A stretch of 64,000 nt of DNA from an uncultured Paracoccaceae bacterium (GCA_947494445.1 CANLVD010000014.1:1-64000); one strand, 5' to 3'. Positions 50,355 to 58,993 are shown, counted from the stretch's first letter. The notes: a model not told the origin generated them from the letters alone. Translations and numbers: made by a program.

Positions 50355-51008
50355 GTGGCGAGTGAACAGGAAATCATCGAAGAAGAGCTGGTCTATGGTG
50401 CCCTGCGCCGCGAACGGCTCTGGCAGCGCCTTGGGCTCATCTGCCTTATCTTCGGCATTCTAGGTTGCCTAAGCGCGGCGGCTGTCGCAATTCTCGATGT
50501 CGATCCGCCACCTGTGGTCGTTCCCTATGATCCCGAGACAGGCTTTGCCCTGCCCGAAGCTTCGGTGGGCGCGACGTCGGTGACTGCCAACCAGGCCATC
50601 ATCGAGGCGGAGGTCTTCCGCTATGTGACCGACCGCGAGGTCTATAACCAGCTCGACAACGATCTGCGCATCCGAAGCGTCTTGCGTCGATCCGACGGCG
50701 CGGCCGCAAGCGGTCTCCGGCAAATCTGGAACAGCGCCAACGAAAACTACCCGCCGACAGTTTATGGCCCCAATGCGCGGCTTGAAGTGGAAATCCTCAG
50801 CATCAACCGGATCGGCACCAACCGCGCCACGGTCCGCCTGCGCAAGCGCCTGACGTCCATCAACGGCGTTCAGACTGGGCTTTTCACCGCCACGCTTCTC
50901 TTCGAGTTCCGCCCCGAGACCCGCCGCTCCATCGATGAGGTCTGGACCAACCCCTTCGGCTTCACCGTGCTCGAATATTCCATCCGCTCCGACAGATTGG
51001 AGAACTAG
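50355..51008 (+). CDS. virB8: VirB8
   Basis: This inner-membrane scaffold protein (217 aa) starts at a GTG. It has a cytosolic N-terminus, one membrane segment (LGLICLIFGILGCLSAAAVAIL) and a periplasmic NTF2-like domain with VTANQAIIEAEVFRYVTDREVYNQLDND. It recruits VirB9 and VirB10 during assembly. Confidence 0.93.
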   Translation: MASEQEIIEEELVYGALRRERLWQRLGLICLIFGILGCLSAAAVAILDVDPPPVVVPYDPETGFALPEASVGATSVTANQAIIEAEVFRYVTDREVYNQLDNDLRIRSVLRRSDGAAASGLRQIWNSANENYPPTVYGPNARLEVEILSINRIGTNRATVRLRKRLTSINGVQTGLFTATLLFEFRPETRRSIDEVWTNPFGFTVLEYSIRSDRLEN

Positions 51009-51009
51009 T

Positions 51010-51705
51010 TTGATCAGTAAGTTCTTTGTTGCTGGCCTATTTTCCCTGCTGCCAGTCCTTGCCTTCGCGGAAGCCATTCCGCGCGTTGGCCCCAATGACA
51101 GCCGCGTACGCTTGGCCACCTACCAGGAAGGCCAGGTCTATCGACTGAATGTCTCGCTCACCCATGTGACCACGATCGAGTTCGGTGAGGGCGAAAGCAT
51201 CCGCTCGATCATTGCGGGCGACACGGAAGGCTTCGAGATCGACGGTGTGCCTGGCGGGCAAGCCTTCGCGATCAAGCCCGTCGCGCGCGGCGTTCATACC
51301 AATGTGACGGTCTACACGAACAGGCGAAGCTACTATTTCAACGTCGAGGAGGTCCGCAGCCCAACCTTCTACGTGGTCCAGTTCCGCTACCCCGAAGACA
51401 ATGCACGGCCCACACGTGCCATCGCGGCCCAGGCCCCGAATTACAATTACGGGGCCAGCGCGCACACCGAGTTTACCCCGACCCGCGTCTGGGATGACGG
51501 GACCTTCACGTATTTCGAATTCCCGCGGAACGCGCCGGTGCCCGCGATCTTCCGTTACGCCAATGGCCGAGAACGGACGGTCAACACTCAAGCCACCGAG
51601 GACGGAGTGATCCGGGTCTCCGGGGTGAACAGGCAATGGGTCCTGCGGATCGGGGACGAGGTGGTCTGTATAGAGGCCACACCGCCTGCGGGGGTGGGCT
51701 CATGA
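51010..51705 (+). CDS. virB9: VirB9
   Basis: This periplasmic/outer-membrane core protein (231 aa) probably starts at a TTG one base after the virB8 stop, giving a signal peptide, ISKFFVAGLFSLLPVLAFAE. The mature part has DSRVRLATYQEGQVYRLNVSLTHVTTIEFGEGE and the C-terminal FTYFEFPRNAPVPAIFRYANGRERTVN, the TrbG/VirB9 signature that pairs with VirB7. Confidence 0.92.
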   Translation: MISKFFVAGLFSLLPVLAFAEAIPRVGPNDSRVRLATYQEGQVYRLNVSLTHVTTIEFGEGESIRSIIAGDTEGFEIDGVPGGQAFAIKPVARGVHTNVTVYTNRRSYYFNVEEVRSPTFYVVQFRYPEDNARPTRAIAAQAPNYNYGASAHTEFTPTRVWDDGTFTYFEFPRNAPVPAIFRYANGRERTVNTQATEDGVIRVSGVNRQWVLRIGDEVVCIEATPPAGVGS

Positions 51706-53081
51706 GCGACACCGGAAACGCGGACCTCGAGAAACGTCTCGCGGCCCTCGAGCAAGGCAAAGGCGCAGGTTCGCCCCCTGCCCCACGGCGTTCACCGCTG
51801 TTCGCATTGGTCGTCGTCCTCGTGATCGGTGCCGGCGGTGCATTGCTCTATCTCCTATCCCAACCGGAGGAAGAGGAAGCCCTGCCCACGGCCACGCCGG
51901 ACGTGTTCCAAAACGAAGGCGACGGGTTTGGCGCCATCGAAACTCTCCCGCCGCCCGAACCGGAAGTCGTTCTGGTCGCACCAGACCCGGTTGAACCCAA
52001 TGCCGAGCTTCTGGCGCAGCTCGCCGCCCTTCAGGCCCAGATCGAAGAGTTGCGCAATGCGCCCGAACCGGTGGTCGAAGAAGATACCGCTGCCGCCGAA
52101 GCCATCGATGCGCTGACAGCCCAAATCGCGGCGCTGCAAGCAGCGTCAGAAGCCGCGCAACAGCAGTTTCGAGATGAGCTTACCGCGCGCGATCGCGAGC
52201 TGGAGCAACTCCGGATGGACCTCGAACTTGCGCAGCTCGAAGCCAATCGGCCCCTCCCCGCACCCATCGGACCCACAGAGGACGAGCTGCGCGCGAGGGA
52301 AGAAGAGCGGCTGCGCCGCGAGGAAGAAGCAAGGCGGCTCGCGGAGCTTGAACGCCGCGCTGCAGAGGAACGCGCGTTTCAAGAGCGCCGCATCACCTCG
52401 CCCACCATCGCCTTTGGCGGCACCTCAGTCGCAAATGAGACGACTCTGACCGAACGGACCTTCGGCGAAGTGACGGATTTCGTGCTGAACGGCGCGCTGC
52501 CCACCTCGGTGACGCAGGCAGAGGTCATCGCAAACCCGTCCAACACCATCATTCAGGGCACAATGATCCAGGCCGTCATGGAAACCGCCCTCGACAGCTC
52601 CCTGCCCGGCCAGACCCGCGCCGTTGTCTCCGAGGATGTGTTCAGTTTCGATGGCTCACGGCTGCTGATCCCGCGTGGATCCCGCCTCATCGGGCGGTAT
52701 CGCTCTGGCGTCGATATTGCGCAGCGCCGCGTCACAATCGCTTGGGACAGGATCATCCTGCCTGACAACCAGACCATCCAGATCAGCTCCTTCGGGGGAG
52801 ATGAACTTGGCCGCTCCGGCGTGACCGGCTTTGTCGACACGCGCTTCGATGAGCGTTTCGGCTCAGCGGCGTTGATATCGCTGATCTCCGCCGCGCCAAG
52901 CGCTGCTGCTGCAAATGTGCAGGATGAGACCGCCGCGGACGTGCTCGAAGACGTGGGCGATGATCTGGCCGATGCCACGGACAGTGTGATTGGCGACTAC
53001 CTTTCGATCGGTCCTGTCATCTATGTCGACCAGGGCGCCCGCGTCACCGTGATGGTCGATCGCGATCTGGAGATATTCTGA
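51702..53081 (+). CDS. virB10: VirB10
   Basis: This core-complex protein spans the envelope (459 aa). One membrane helix (SPLFALVVVLVIGAGGALLYLL) is followed by a Pro- and Glu-rich periplasmic linker with heptad-like helices (about 100-230) and a C-terminal TrbI/VirB10 beta-barrel domain (VIANPSNTIIQGTMIQAVMETALDSSLPGQTRAVVSEDVFSFDGSRLLIPRGSRLIGRYRSG). The ATG at 51702 overlaps the virB9 stop. Confidence 0.95.
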   Translation: MSDTGNADLEKRLAALEQGKGAGSPPAPRRSPLFALVVVLVIGAGGALLYLLSQPEEEEALPTATPDVFQNEGDGFGAIETLPPPEPEVVLVAPDPVEPNAELLAQLAALQAQIEELRNAPEPVVEEDTAAAEAIDALTAQIAALQAASEAAQQQFRDELTARDRELEQLRMDLELAQLEANRPLPAPIGPTEDELRAREEERLRREEEARRLAELERRAAEERAFQERRITSPTIAFGGTSVANETTLTERTFGEVTDFVLNGALPTSVTQAEVIANPSNTIIQGTMIQAVMETALDSSLPGQTRAVVSEDVFSFDGSRLLIPRGSRLIGRYRSGVDIAQRRVTIAWDRIILPDNQTIQISSFGGDELGRSGVTGFVDTRFDERFGSAALISLISAAPSAAAANVQDETAADVLEDVGDDLADATDSVIGDYLSIGPVIYVDQGARVTVMVDRDLEIF

Positions 53082-53085
53082 GCCC

Positions 53086-54072
53086 ATGTCGCTGAGCTAT
53101 CTCCAGACCTCGCTTGATCGGATCGACGCCGCCGCCCGCGACGATGTCATCGAGATCTGCATCAATCCCGATGGCAGCTGCTGGGGAGAGTTCCAGGGCG
53201 ATCACTTCATGCGAAAGCTGGACCAGAAGCTGAACGCAACGGAAGTGAAAGACCTCGGCAACCAGATCGCCTCTTCCGCCAATACCACCATGAGCAAGGA
53301 CCGCCCCATCGTCTCGGTCTCGATCACCTACAAAGGGCGACCGATCCGAGCGCAGGTCATCACGCCACCAGCTGTGCTAACGGCGATGTCGATCAGCCTG
53401 CGGTTCTTTTCAAGCCTGCCACTCGACGGGATCGCGCTCGATTTCCTCTATGGCAAGGAACGCAAACTCGAAGAACTCCGCCTCGAGAAAACCCGGGAAC
53501 TGCGCGAGGTGGTGGCCGCGGGCGCCATCGACGATGCGCTGGCCTTCTGCGTAGACAACAAGCTCAACATGATCGTCTCGGGCGGTACTTCCACCGGCAA
53601 GACTGTCGCCGCGCGGAAGATCCTCTCTCATGTGCCATCCGAGGAACGCATCGTCACCATCGAGGAAGCCGCCGAGCTTCTGCCGACCCAGCCCAATGCC
53701 GTGACCCTCATCGCCAATCGCGACGCAGAATTCCAGACCGCCGATGTGCTTCTCACCGCCACGCTGCGCATGCGCCCCGACCGGATCATCCTCGGCGAGG
53801 TGCGCGGCAAGGAGGCCATGACCTTTCTGGAAGCCATCAACACCGGCCATGGAGGCTCGATGACCACGCTGCATGCGGAAACCCCACAACTCGCCGTGCA
53901 GCGCCTCGCGATCGCGGCCCTCAAGACCGAAATCCCGATGACCTATGCCGACATGATCCAGTACATCGAAAATTCCATCGATGTGATCATCCAGGCCGGC
54001 CGCCATGACGGCAAACGCGGCATCACCGAATTCTACCTCCCCGGCGCAACTGAGATTGGAACTTCCTCATGA
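53086..54072 (+). CDS. virB11: VirB11 ATPase
   Basis: This hexameric traffic ATPase (328 aa) supplies energy for pilus biogenesis and secretion. Walker A is SGGTSTGKTV (about 164-173), the Asp box is IVTIEEAAEL, Walker B-type residues are in RPDRIILGEVRG, and the His box is GHGGSMTTLHAETPQLAVQRL. It starts 4 bp after virB10. Confidence 0.96.
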   Translation: MSLSYLQTSLDRIDAAARDDVIEICINPDGSCWGEFQGDHFMRKLDQKLNATEVKDLGNQIASSANTTMSKDRPIVSVSITYKGRPIRAQVITPPAVLTAMSISLRFFSSLPLDGIALDFLYGKERKLEELRLEKTRELREVVAAGAIDDALAFCVDNKLNMIVSGGTSTGKTVAARKILSHVPSEERIVTIEEAAELLPTQPNAVTLIANRDAEFQTADVLLTATLRMRPDRIILGEVRGKEAMTFLEAINTGHGGSMTTLHAETPQLAVQRLAIAALKTEIPMTYADMIQYIENSIDVIIQAGRHDGKRGITEFYLPGATEIGTSS

Positions 54073-54263
54073 AGACCTTTGAATATGACATCCTCAGCTT
54101 TCCTATGACCCGAAAGACGAGTCTTGCCGACATGCAGGCCAGCCTGAACGCGAAGGGGGCCGAAGGCTGGGAGGTGGTGTCAATCAGCTCCTCGGAATTC
54201 GCCAATATCGGGCACACCGTTTTCCTGAAGCGCGAAACCACACCTGCTGGAGCCACGGCATGA
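54069..54263 (+). CDS. DUF4177-like small protein
   Basis: This 64-aa protein (FEYDILSFPMT... MQASLNAKGAEGWEVVSISS... GHTVFLKRE) matches the DUF4177 pattern, in which a short strand is followed by LN..G.EGWE.V. The function is unknown. It is embedded in the T4SS operon with four-base overlaps on both sides, which suggests an accessory role. Confidence 0.75.
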   Translation: MKTFEYDILSFPMTRKTSLADMQASLNAKGAEGWEVVSISSSEFANIGHTVFLKRETTPAGATA

Positions 54264-54670
54264 GACAGGCGCAGCACCTAGCCTTGGCCGCGATGGCCCT
54301 GAGCCTACTGGCTATCCCCGCCTTCGCCGAGCGCACTCTGGTGCCGACCCTCGGTCGCAGCTTCAACGTCTGTCCGGACCGGCCCGCTGAGCCCAGCTGG
54401 ATGCAAGAAGTTCCCCTACGCCAAGCCTATCAGCGCGTGTTGGTCCAGGATATCTATCGCACCCAAAATCTCGAGCGCATCGTCGAGAGTGGCAACTGCG
54501 ATTGCGAAACCCGGTTCCCCTCTTGGGACGCAGCCGAGGCGGTGTTTCTTGAGCACCACGCCAGTGACGAACGCTGGGAGATGCTGGAAGCTTCCGACTC
54601 CTATAACCGGCGCGCCAACGAAGTTCGCCTTGAGGCCAAAGCCATCTGCGAAGCCGCGGGCAATTGGTAA
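54260..54670 (+). CDS. Secreted T4SS accessory protein of unknown function
   Basis: A signal peptide (LALAAMALSLLAIPAFAER, cleavage near residue 24) precedes a 112-aa mature domain with VCPDRPAEPSWMQEVPLRQAYQRVLVQDIYRTQNLERIVESGNCDCETRFPSWDAAEAVFLEHHA. The four or five cysteines suggest disulphides. It sits between virB11 and virB6 and is probably a periplasmic assembly factor specific to this T4SS lineage. I know no named family. Confidence 0.7.
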   Translation: MRQAQHLALAAMALSLLAIPAFAERTLVPTLGRSFNVCPDRPAEPSWMQEVPLRQAYQRVLVQDIYRTQNLERIVESGNCDCETRFPSWDAAEAVFLEHHASDERWEMLEASDSYNRRANEVRLEAKAICEAAGNW

Positions 54671-54682
54671 GGCAGCCCCGTT

Positions 54683-55759
54683 ATGAGCGTCGTCACCTAC
54701 TTCGTTGAAACCTCCCAGGGCTATCTCGACACCGCCGCAGAAACCCAGTTCGGATCGGTCGCGGCAACGGTCGGTACGCTTCTGGTTTTGGGCACGACGC
54801 TCGTGGTGATCCTCGTCTTCCTGAACATGATCTACCAGTACAAAGCGATGGATGGCCGCACGGCCTTCTGGCTCGCGGTCAAGATCGGACTGATCGGGAT
54901 ATTCTCTACCAACTGGGTACAGTTCAACGCGCTTTCCGCCGCTATCCTTGCCGGGATCGACAGCATTGCGGGTGCGCTTGTCGCCTCGGTCGGTGGCGGT
55001 ACCCCGGGGCCCTCTGGCACGTTCGCGGAAGAATTCGACCGGTTGATCGCCGAGTTGGGGGACTATTCGAACGCCGCTGGTTCCGAGTTGAACTGGATGG
55101 CCGGCGCCATGCTCGACATTGTCGGGGTCCTCTTGCTCTCGATTCTCGGCGGACTCGCAGCCTTCATCCTCGTGGCCTCGCGTTTGATGATCGCACTTCT
55201 GATCGGGATCGCTCCAGTCATGATTTTCCTGACCCTCTTCGAAGTGACCAAGGATTACTTCGCGCGATGGCTTTCAGCACTGGTTTCCTTTGCGCTCTAC
55301 CCCATCGTTGTCGCCGGCGTGTTCGCCACGATCACCGGGGTATCATCAGCCCTGATCGGCGAACTGGGCGATCCGGAAGGCGCTTCCAACATTGGCGCGC
55401 TCATCCCCTTCTTCATGATGGTGCTCATGGCCAAGGGCTTCATCATCGCAACGCCATTCATCGTCCGCGCGATCTCCGGCAACATCATGATGCCCGCCCT
55501 CTCCGGTGGTCTCGGCGGCGGCTACAGCTTTGCCCGCGCCGCCATGGGCAGCCAGCAGGCCTACAATCGCTACCTGATCGGAGGCGCAAGTGGGGCGGAA
55601 TATGCCGCCCTTAGAGCGCGGCAGTTTTTTGGTGTGCAGCAGATGCCAGTGCGGCAGGGGATGGGGCAAATGAGTTCTGGTGCCGTACCTGCTTCGTCTG
55701 AGACAGGGTCAAAGATGCTCGCACAACTGGCGAGGCTCGGAAGGTTGGGGAAGCGGTAA
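54683..55759 (+). CDS. virB6: VirB6 polytopic membrane protein
   Basis: This TrbL/VirB6-family channel component (358 aa) has about six to seven membrane segments. A large periplasmic loop lies near residues 110-145. Characteristic segments are VASRLMIALLIGIAPVMIFLTLFEVTKDYFARWLSALVSFALYPIVVAGVFA and ALIPFFMMVLMAKGFIIATPFIVRAISG. It is the last T4SS gene here; no VirD4 or relaxase follows. Confidence 0.93.
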   Translation: MSVVTYFVETSQGYLDTAAETQFGSVAATVGTLLVLGTTLVVILVFLNMIYQYKAMDGRTAFWLAVKIGLIGIFSTNWVQFNALSAAILAGIDSIAGALVASVGGGTPGPSGTFAEEFDRLIAELGDYSNAAGSELNWMAGAMLDIVGVLLLSILGGLAAFILVASRLMIALLIGIAPVMIFLTLFEVTKDYFARWLSALVSFALYPIVVAGVFATITGVSSALIGELGDPEGASNIGALIPFFMMVLMAKGFIIATPFIVRAISGNIMMPALSGGLGGGYSFARAAMGSQQAYNRYLIGGASGAEYAALRARQFFGVQQMPVRQGMGQMSSGAVPASSETGSKMLAQLARLGRLGKR

Positions 55760-55984
55760 CGATCCATCCTCATCTGTCTTTTTTGGCCCGCGATAAGTTG
55801 ATGCTCTCAGTGTTTACCTTTCATTGCTCACCCACAACTTCGATCTTTCGGCTCGTCGAAACTTGGTCCCAGAAATTGAGATTCCACAACAATAAGTTGC
55901 GTTGTCGCCGAACAACTCCCACATTGTGCTGTAGACACCGCCATGTTGTGGTTTTGAACCGCTGAACAACAGTATGAGGCCGAA
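55760..55984. promoter_or_regulatory. Upstream region of the Thoeris operon with GTTGT/ACAAC repeats
   Basis: This 225-bp AT-richer spacer separates the T4SS from the defence island. It has several CACAAC/GTTGTG elements, including CCACAAC (55884-55890) with GTTGTGG (55945-55951) and GTTGT-cgccga-ACAAC (55901-55916). They may be regulator sites for the following operon. No terminator hairpin after virB6 is obvious apart from a T-run at about 55778. Confidence 0.35.
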
Positions 55985-56356
55985 TTGAAGACACCGATTT
56001 TTGTAAGCTTCGACTTTGACAACGACCGACGGCTAAAGGATTTCATAATCCAACAAGCTCGAAGACCCGACTCGCCGTTCGAAGTCATCGATCACTCGTT
56101 AAAGGAAGCAGCCCCCGAGATGAGTTGGGAGGCCAAGGCTTATAGGGCAATCGGTCGAGCCAAGGTTGTGCTCGTCATGGTCGGTCCTCAAACGCACCGC
56201 GCGCCCGGTGTATTGAAGGAAATCAAAATGGCCCGGGATCAAGGGAAAAAAGTGGTACAAATCATTGGCTATCGCGACGGAAACTACACTCCGGTCAAGG
56301 ATGCCGGGCAACTCTATCGTTGGAATTGGGAAAACCTGCGAAAAATACTTAGCTAA
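55985..56356 (+). CDS. Short ThsB-like TIR-fold protein
   Basis: This 123-aa protein resembles the TIR-like MTH538/ThsB fold: PIFVSFDFDNDRRLKDFIIQQA, then IGRAKVVLVMVGPQTHRAPGVLKEIKMARDQGKKVVQIIGYRDG, with Glu79 in the position of the TIR catalytic glutamate. It is shorter than the next ThsB and starts at a TTG (55985); no ATG fits the N-terminal strand. It heads the Thoeris operon. Its role may be as a second sensor or producer, or a regulator. Thoeris systems with several TIR proteins are known. Confidence 0.75.
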   Translation: MKTPIFVSFDFDNDRRLKDFIIQQARRPDSPFEVIDHSLKEAAPEMSWEAKAYRAIGRAKVVLVMVGPQTHRAPGVLKEIKMARDQGKKVVQIIGYRDGNYTPVKDAGQLYRWNWENLRKILS

Positions 56357-56414
56357 ACGGGCTGCGAGCCCACATTAGATCAGTCACGATTCCACCCTAA
56401 TCCGAGGAACCCAA

Positions 56415-56921
56415 ATGGCCCGGCGCGTTTTCTTTAGTTTTCACTTTAATAACGATCACTCACGCACCCAGCTCGTACGGAATATGAACTCTCTTGAGGG
56501 CAACAGTCCCGTGACACCCAACCGCTGGGAAGAAATCAAAAACACAGGCGAAGCCGCCATCAAGAAGTGGATAAATGACAATATGGCAGGGAAATCCTGC
56601 GTGGTCGTGCTGGTAGGCACCGAAACCGTATCCCGTCCATGGGTTCGGTACGAAATAAGAAAGGCTTGGGAAGAAGGGAAAGGCGTCCTTGGCATTCATA
56701 TCCACGGACTCAAAGACTTGAACGGCAATACTTCCACAAAGGGAACCAGCCCCTTTACAGACCTCAAGGTATCTGAAGATGGCAAATTTGTGACGCTGGG
56801 ATCAGCTCCGACACTGAAGAATCCTGCTGGAAGCACGAGCAAGGAAATCTACGCGAGCATCCAGAATAACATCGAAAGCTGGATTGAAGAGGCAATCCAA
56901 AATCGCGCCAAGTACAAATAA
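56415..56921 (+). CDS. thsB: Thoeris TIR protein ThsB
   Basis: This 168-aa protein is a clear homologue of Bacillus ThsB: MARRVFFSFHFNNDHSRTQLVRNMNS and CVVVLVGTETVSRPWVRYEIRKAWEEGKGVLGIHIHGLKD, with candidate catalytic Glu80 in WVRYE. In characterised Thoeris systems ThsB senses phage infection and converts NAD+ into a cyclic ADP-ribose isomer that activates ThsA. An ATG preceded by GAGGA starts it, 58 bp after the first TIR gene. Its base composition is lower in GC than the T4SS genes. Confidence 0.9.
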   Translation: MARRVFFSFHFNNDHSRTQLVRNMNSLEGNSPVTPNRWEEIKNTGEAAIKKWINDNMAGKSCVVVLVGTETVSRPWVRYEIRKAWEEGKGVLGIHIHGLKDLNGNTSTKGTSPFTDLKVSEDGKFVTLGSAPTLKNPAGSTSKEIYASIQNNIESWIEEAIQNRAKYK

Positions 56922-56998
56922 GATCACGGACCCAAACTGGGCTTCAGTGCAATCTGAACCAGTAACATCGACAGACTTTTATTCGGAGCATTATCCAC

Positions 56999-58438
56999 AT
57001 GAAGAAAGACGTAGAACGATTCGTCGAGAAGTTTGTCGAAGAAATCCGTTCCGAAAATGCAGCTGTATTCCTTGGCGCGGGTGCGTCCAAAGCTGCAGGA
57101 CATGTGGACTGGTCGGAGCTTCTTGCGCCGTTGGCGAAAGAGCTTGAACTTGACATCGAAAAAGAGAGTGATCTTGTCGCTTTGGCGCAATTCTACGAAA
57201 ACCAGACCCGAGACCGGGCGACGATCAATCAGGCGATATTGGATGCGTTGGGTCGAAATGTCGAACCAACCGAGAATCACCGAATACTGGCGTCCCTTGA
57301 CATCCCGGTTTTCTGGACGACGAACTACGACCGGCTTATTGAGGACTCACTTCGTGAAGCTGGTAAAATCGCAGATGTAAAATACACGGTTCCCCAGCTC
57401 GCAACCACGCGATCGAAGCGACATGCCATCGTCTATAAAATGCACGGTGATGTTGAACACCCGGCCAACGCAATTCTAACAAAAGATGACTATGAAAAGT
57501 ACTTCAAGACTCACGGCGCATATATTACGGCACTTTCTGGGGACCTAGTTTCAAAGACATTTGTCTTCATTGGGTTCAGCTTCTCTGACCCCAACTTGGA
57601 CTACATTCTTTCGCGCGTTCGCGTAACGTTTGAGAAGAACCAAAGACGGCACTTTGCATTCTTTAAGAACCGATCACGGCAAGCGGACGAAAGTGACGAA
57701 GATTTTAGGCTCGCGCTGACACGACAACGCCTAATGATTGAGGACCTGAAGAGGTTCAACATTCACGCAATCTTGGTGGATGAGTATGAAGAAATCACGG
57801 AAGCGCTTCGAGAGGTGGCACGGCGTTTCCGCATGAGAACCATATTCGTTTCTGCTAGTGCATCTGAATTTTCGCCCTGGGGAGAAGACGCAGTTACGGG
57901 CTTTATGCGAAAACTCGGTTCGCTGCTGGTTGAGAACTCACTTCGGATTAGCACGGGCCTCGGTCTGGGCGTAGGCAATGCGCTTTTCACCGGAGCCCTA
58001 GAGGAGGTGTATAGAAATCTAGATCGCCAGGTAGATGACCACCTGCTTGTTCGCCCATTTCCTCAGTTTGTCGAAGACAAAGATGAACGCGAAAAGCTGT
58101 GGAAGACATACCGGGACGATTTCATTCCTTCAGCTGGAATGGCAATTTTCTTGTTTGGAAACAAGATCGTTGAAGGAAAGGTCGTTGAAGCGAATGGGAT
58201 GGTTTCCGAGTTCGAAATCGCTGCGCAACACGGCCTCGTCCTGCTACCAGTGGGTGCCACTGGTTCAACCGCTGGTGCTCTTGCGAAACGCATACTTGGG
58301 GATCCCACATCTTATCCGAGTGTTCCCTCAGAACTATTGCCACTCATTGAGAAGCTGAACCATCCAGTGAGTTCTTTGGACGAACTCCTACAGCCGATCG
58401 TGAATCTGGTTCGCACCACCGAAAAGTTCGGAAAGTAA
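56999..58438 (+). CDS. thsA: Thoeris effector ThsA (SIR2-SLOG NADase)
   Basis: This 479-aa protein matches Bacillus ThsA along its length. The N-terminal SIR2-like domain (about 1-275) has FLGAGAS (24-30), Asn109 in WTTNYDRLIE and His149 in KMHGDVEHP, the residues corresponding to the essential SIR2 pair. The C-terminal SLOG domain (about 280-479; TIFVSASASEF, STGLGLGVGNALFTGALEEVYRN) binds the cyclic ADP-ribose isomer. Activation triggers NAD+ depletion and abortive infection. Segments KIADVKYTVPQLATT and GDLVSKTFVFIGFSFSDPNLDYILSRVR are nearly family-diagnostic. Confidence 0.95.
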   Translation: MKKDVERFVEKFVEEIRSENAAVFLGAGASKAAGHVDWSELLAPLAKELELDIEKESDLVALAQFYENQTRDRATINQAILDALGRNVEPTENHRILASLDIPVFWTTNYDRLIEDSLREAGKIADVKYTVPQLATTRSKRHAIVYKMHGDVEHPANAILTKDDYEKYFKTHGAYITALSGDLVSKTFVFIGFSFSDPNLDYILSRVRVTFEKNQRRHFAFFKNRSRQADESDEDFRLALTRQRLMIEDLKRFNIHAILVDEYEEITEALREVARRFRMRTIFVSASASEFSPWGEDAVTGFMRKLGSLLVENSLRISTGLGLGVGNALFTGALEEVYRNLDRQVDDHLLVRPFPQFVEDKDEREKLWKTYRDDFIPSAGMAIFLFGNKIVEGKVVEANGMVSEFEIAAQHGLVLLPVGATGSTAGALAKRILGDPTSYPSVPSELLPLIEKLNHPVSSLDELLQPIVNLVRTTEKFGK

Positions 58439-58470
58439 CGATCCTCCCCCCAAAGCTGCGGAGAAATACA

Positions 58471-58980
58471 ATGCCAATTTCCATGACAGATATCAGGCTC
58501 CAAGCGCGAATGGGGGACAGGCGTGTTGCGAAGTCGCTGGCTGAAGCCCAACAGAACAGACTCACTACAGCATTCCTTTGCCATTCCCACCAAGATCGCG
58601 ACCTCGTGCAGGGCCTGATCAACCTACTGACAAGGGCGGGTTGGCACGTATATGTGGATTGGATGGACAATTCCATGCCGAGTAAACCCAATCGGACAAC
58701 CGCAGACAAAATCAAAAAGCGCATCATGGAACTCGACTATTTCCTGTTTCTTGCAACCTCGAATTCAGTTTCCTCGCGATGGTGTCCTTGGGAAATTGGC
58801 TATGCCGATCCACATAAGTACCCCGAGAAGCTACTGATAATCCCTACGCGCGAGGGTACGGTCACCCATGGGAGCGAATACTTGGATCTTTACCGAAGGA
58901 TTGATGTACGTACGGATGGGAGCTTCGCCGCAGTTGATCCAGGGGCATTATACGGCACCGATTTACGGAATTTGAGGTAG
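58471..58980 (+). CDS. Third Thoeris-locus TIR-domain protein
   Basis: This 169-aa protein has an N-terminal helical region (1-30) and a classical TIR domain: TTAFLCHSHQDRDLVQGLINLLTRAGWHVYVDWMDNSM, then MELDYFLFLATSNSVSSRWCPWEIGYADPHKYPEKLLIIPT, with catalytic Glu108 in the SSRWCPWEIG motif. This TIR type differs from the MTH538-like ThsB proteins upstream and resembles the TIR proteins of other Thoeris loci. It follows thsA by 32 bp and probably senses another trigger or feeds the same effector. Confidence 0.88.
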   Translation: MPISMTDIRLQARMGDRRVAKSLAEAQQNRLTTAFLCHSHQDRDLVQGLINLLTRAGWHVYVDWMDNSMPSKPNRTTADKIKKRIMELDYFLFLATSNSVSSRWCPWEIGYADPHKYPEKLLIIPTREGTVTHGSEYLDLYRRIDVRTDGSFAAVDPGALYGTDLRNLR

Positions 58981-58993
58981 TCGGGCATGATTG

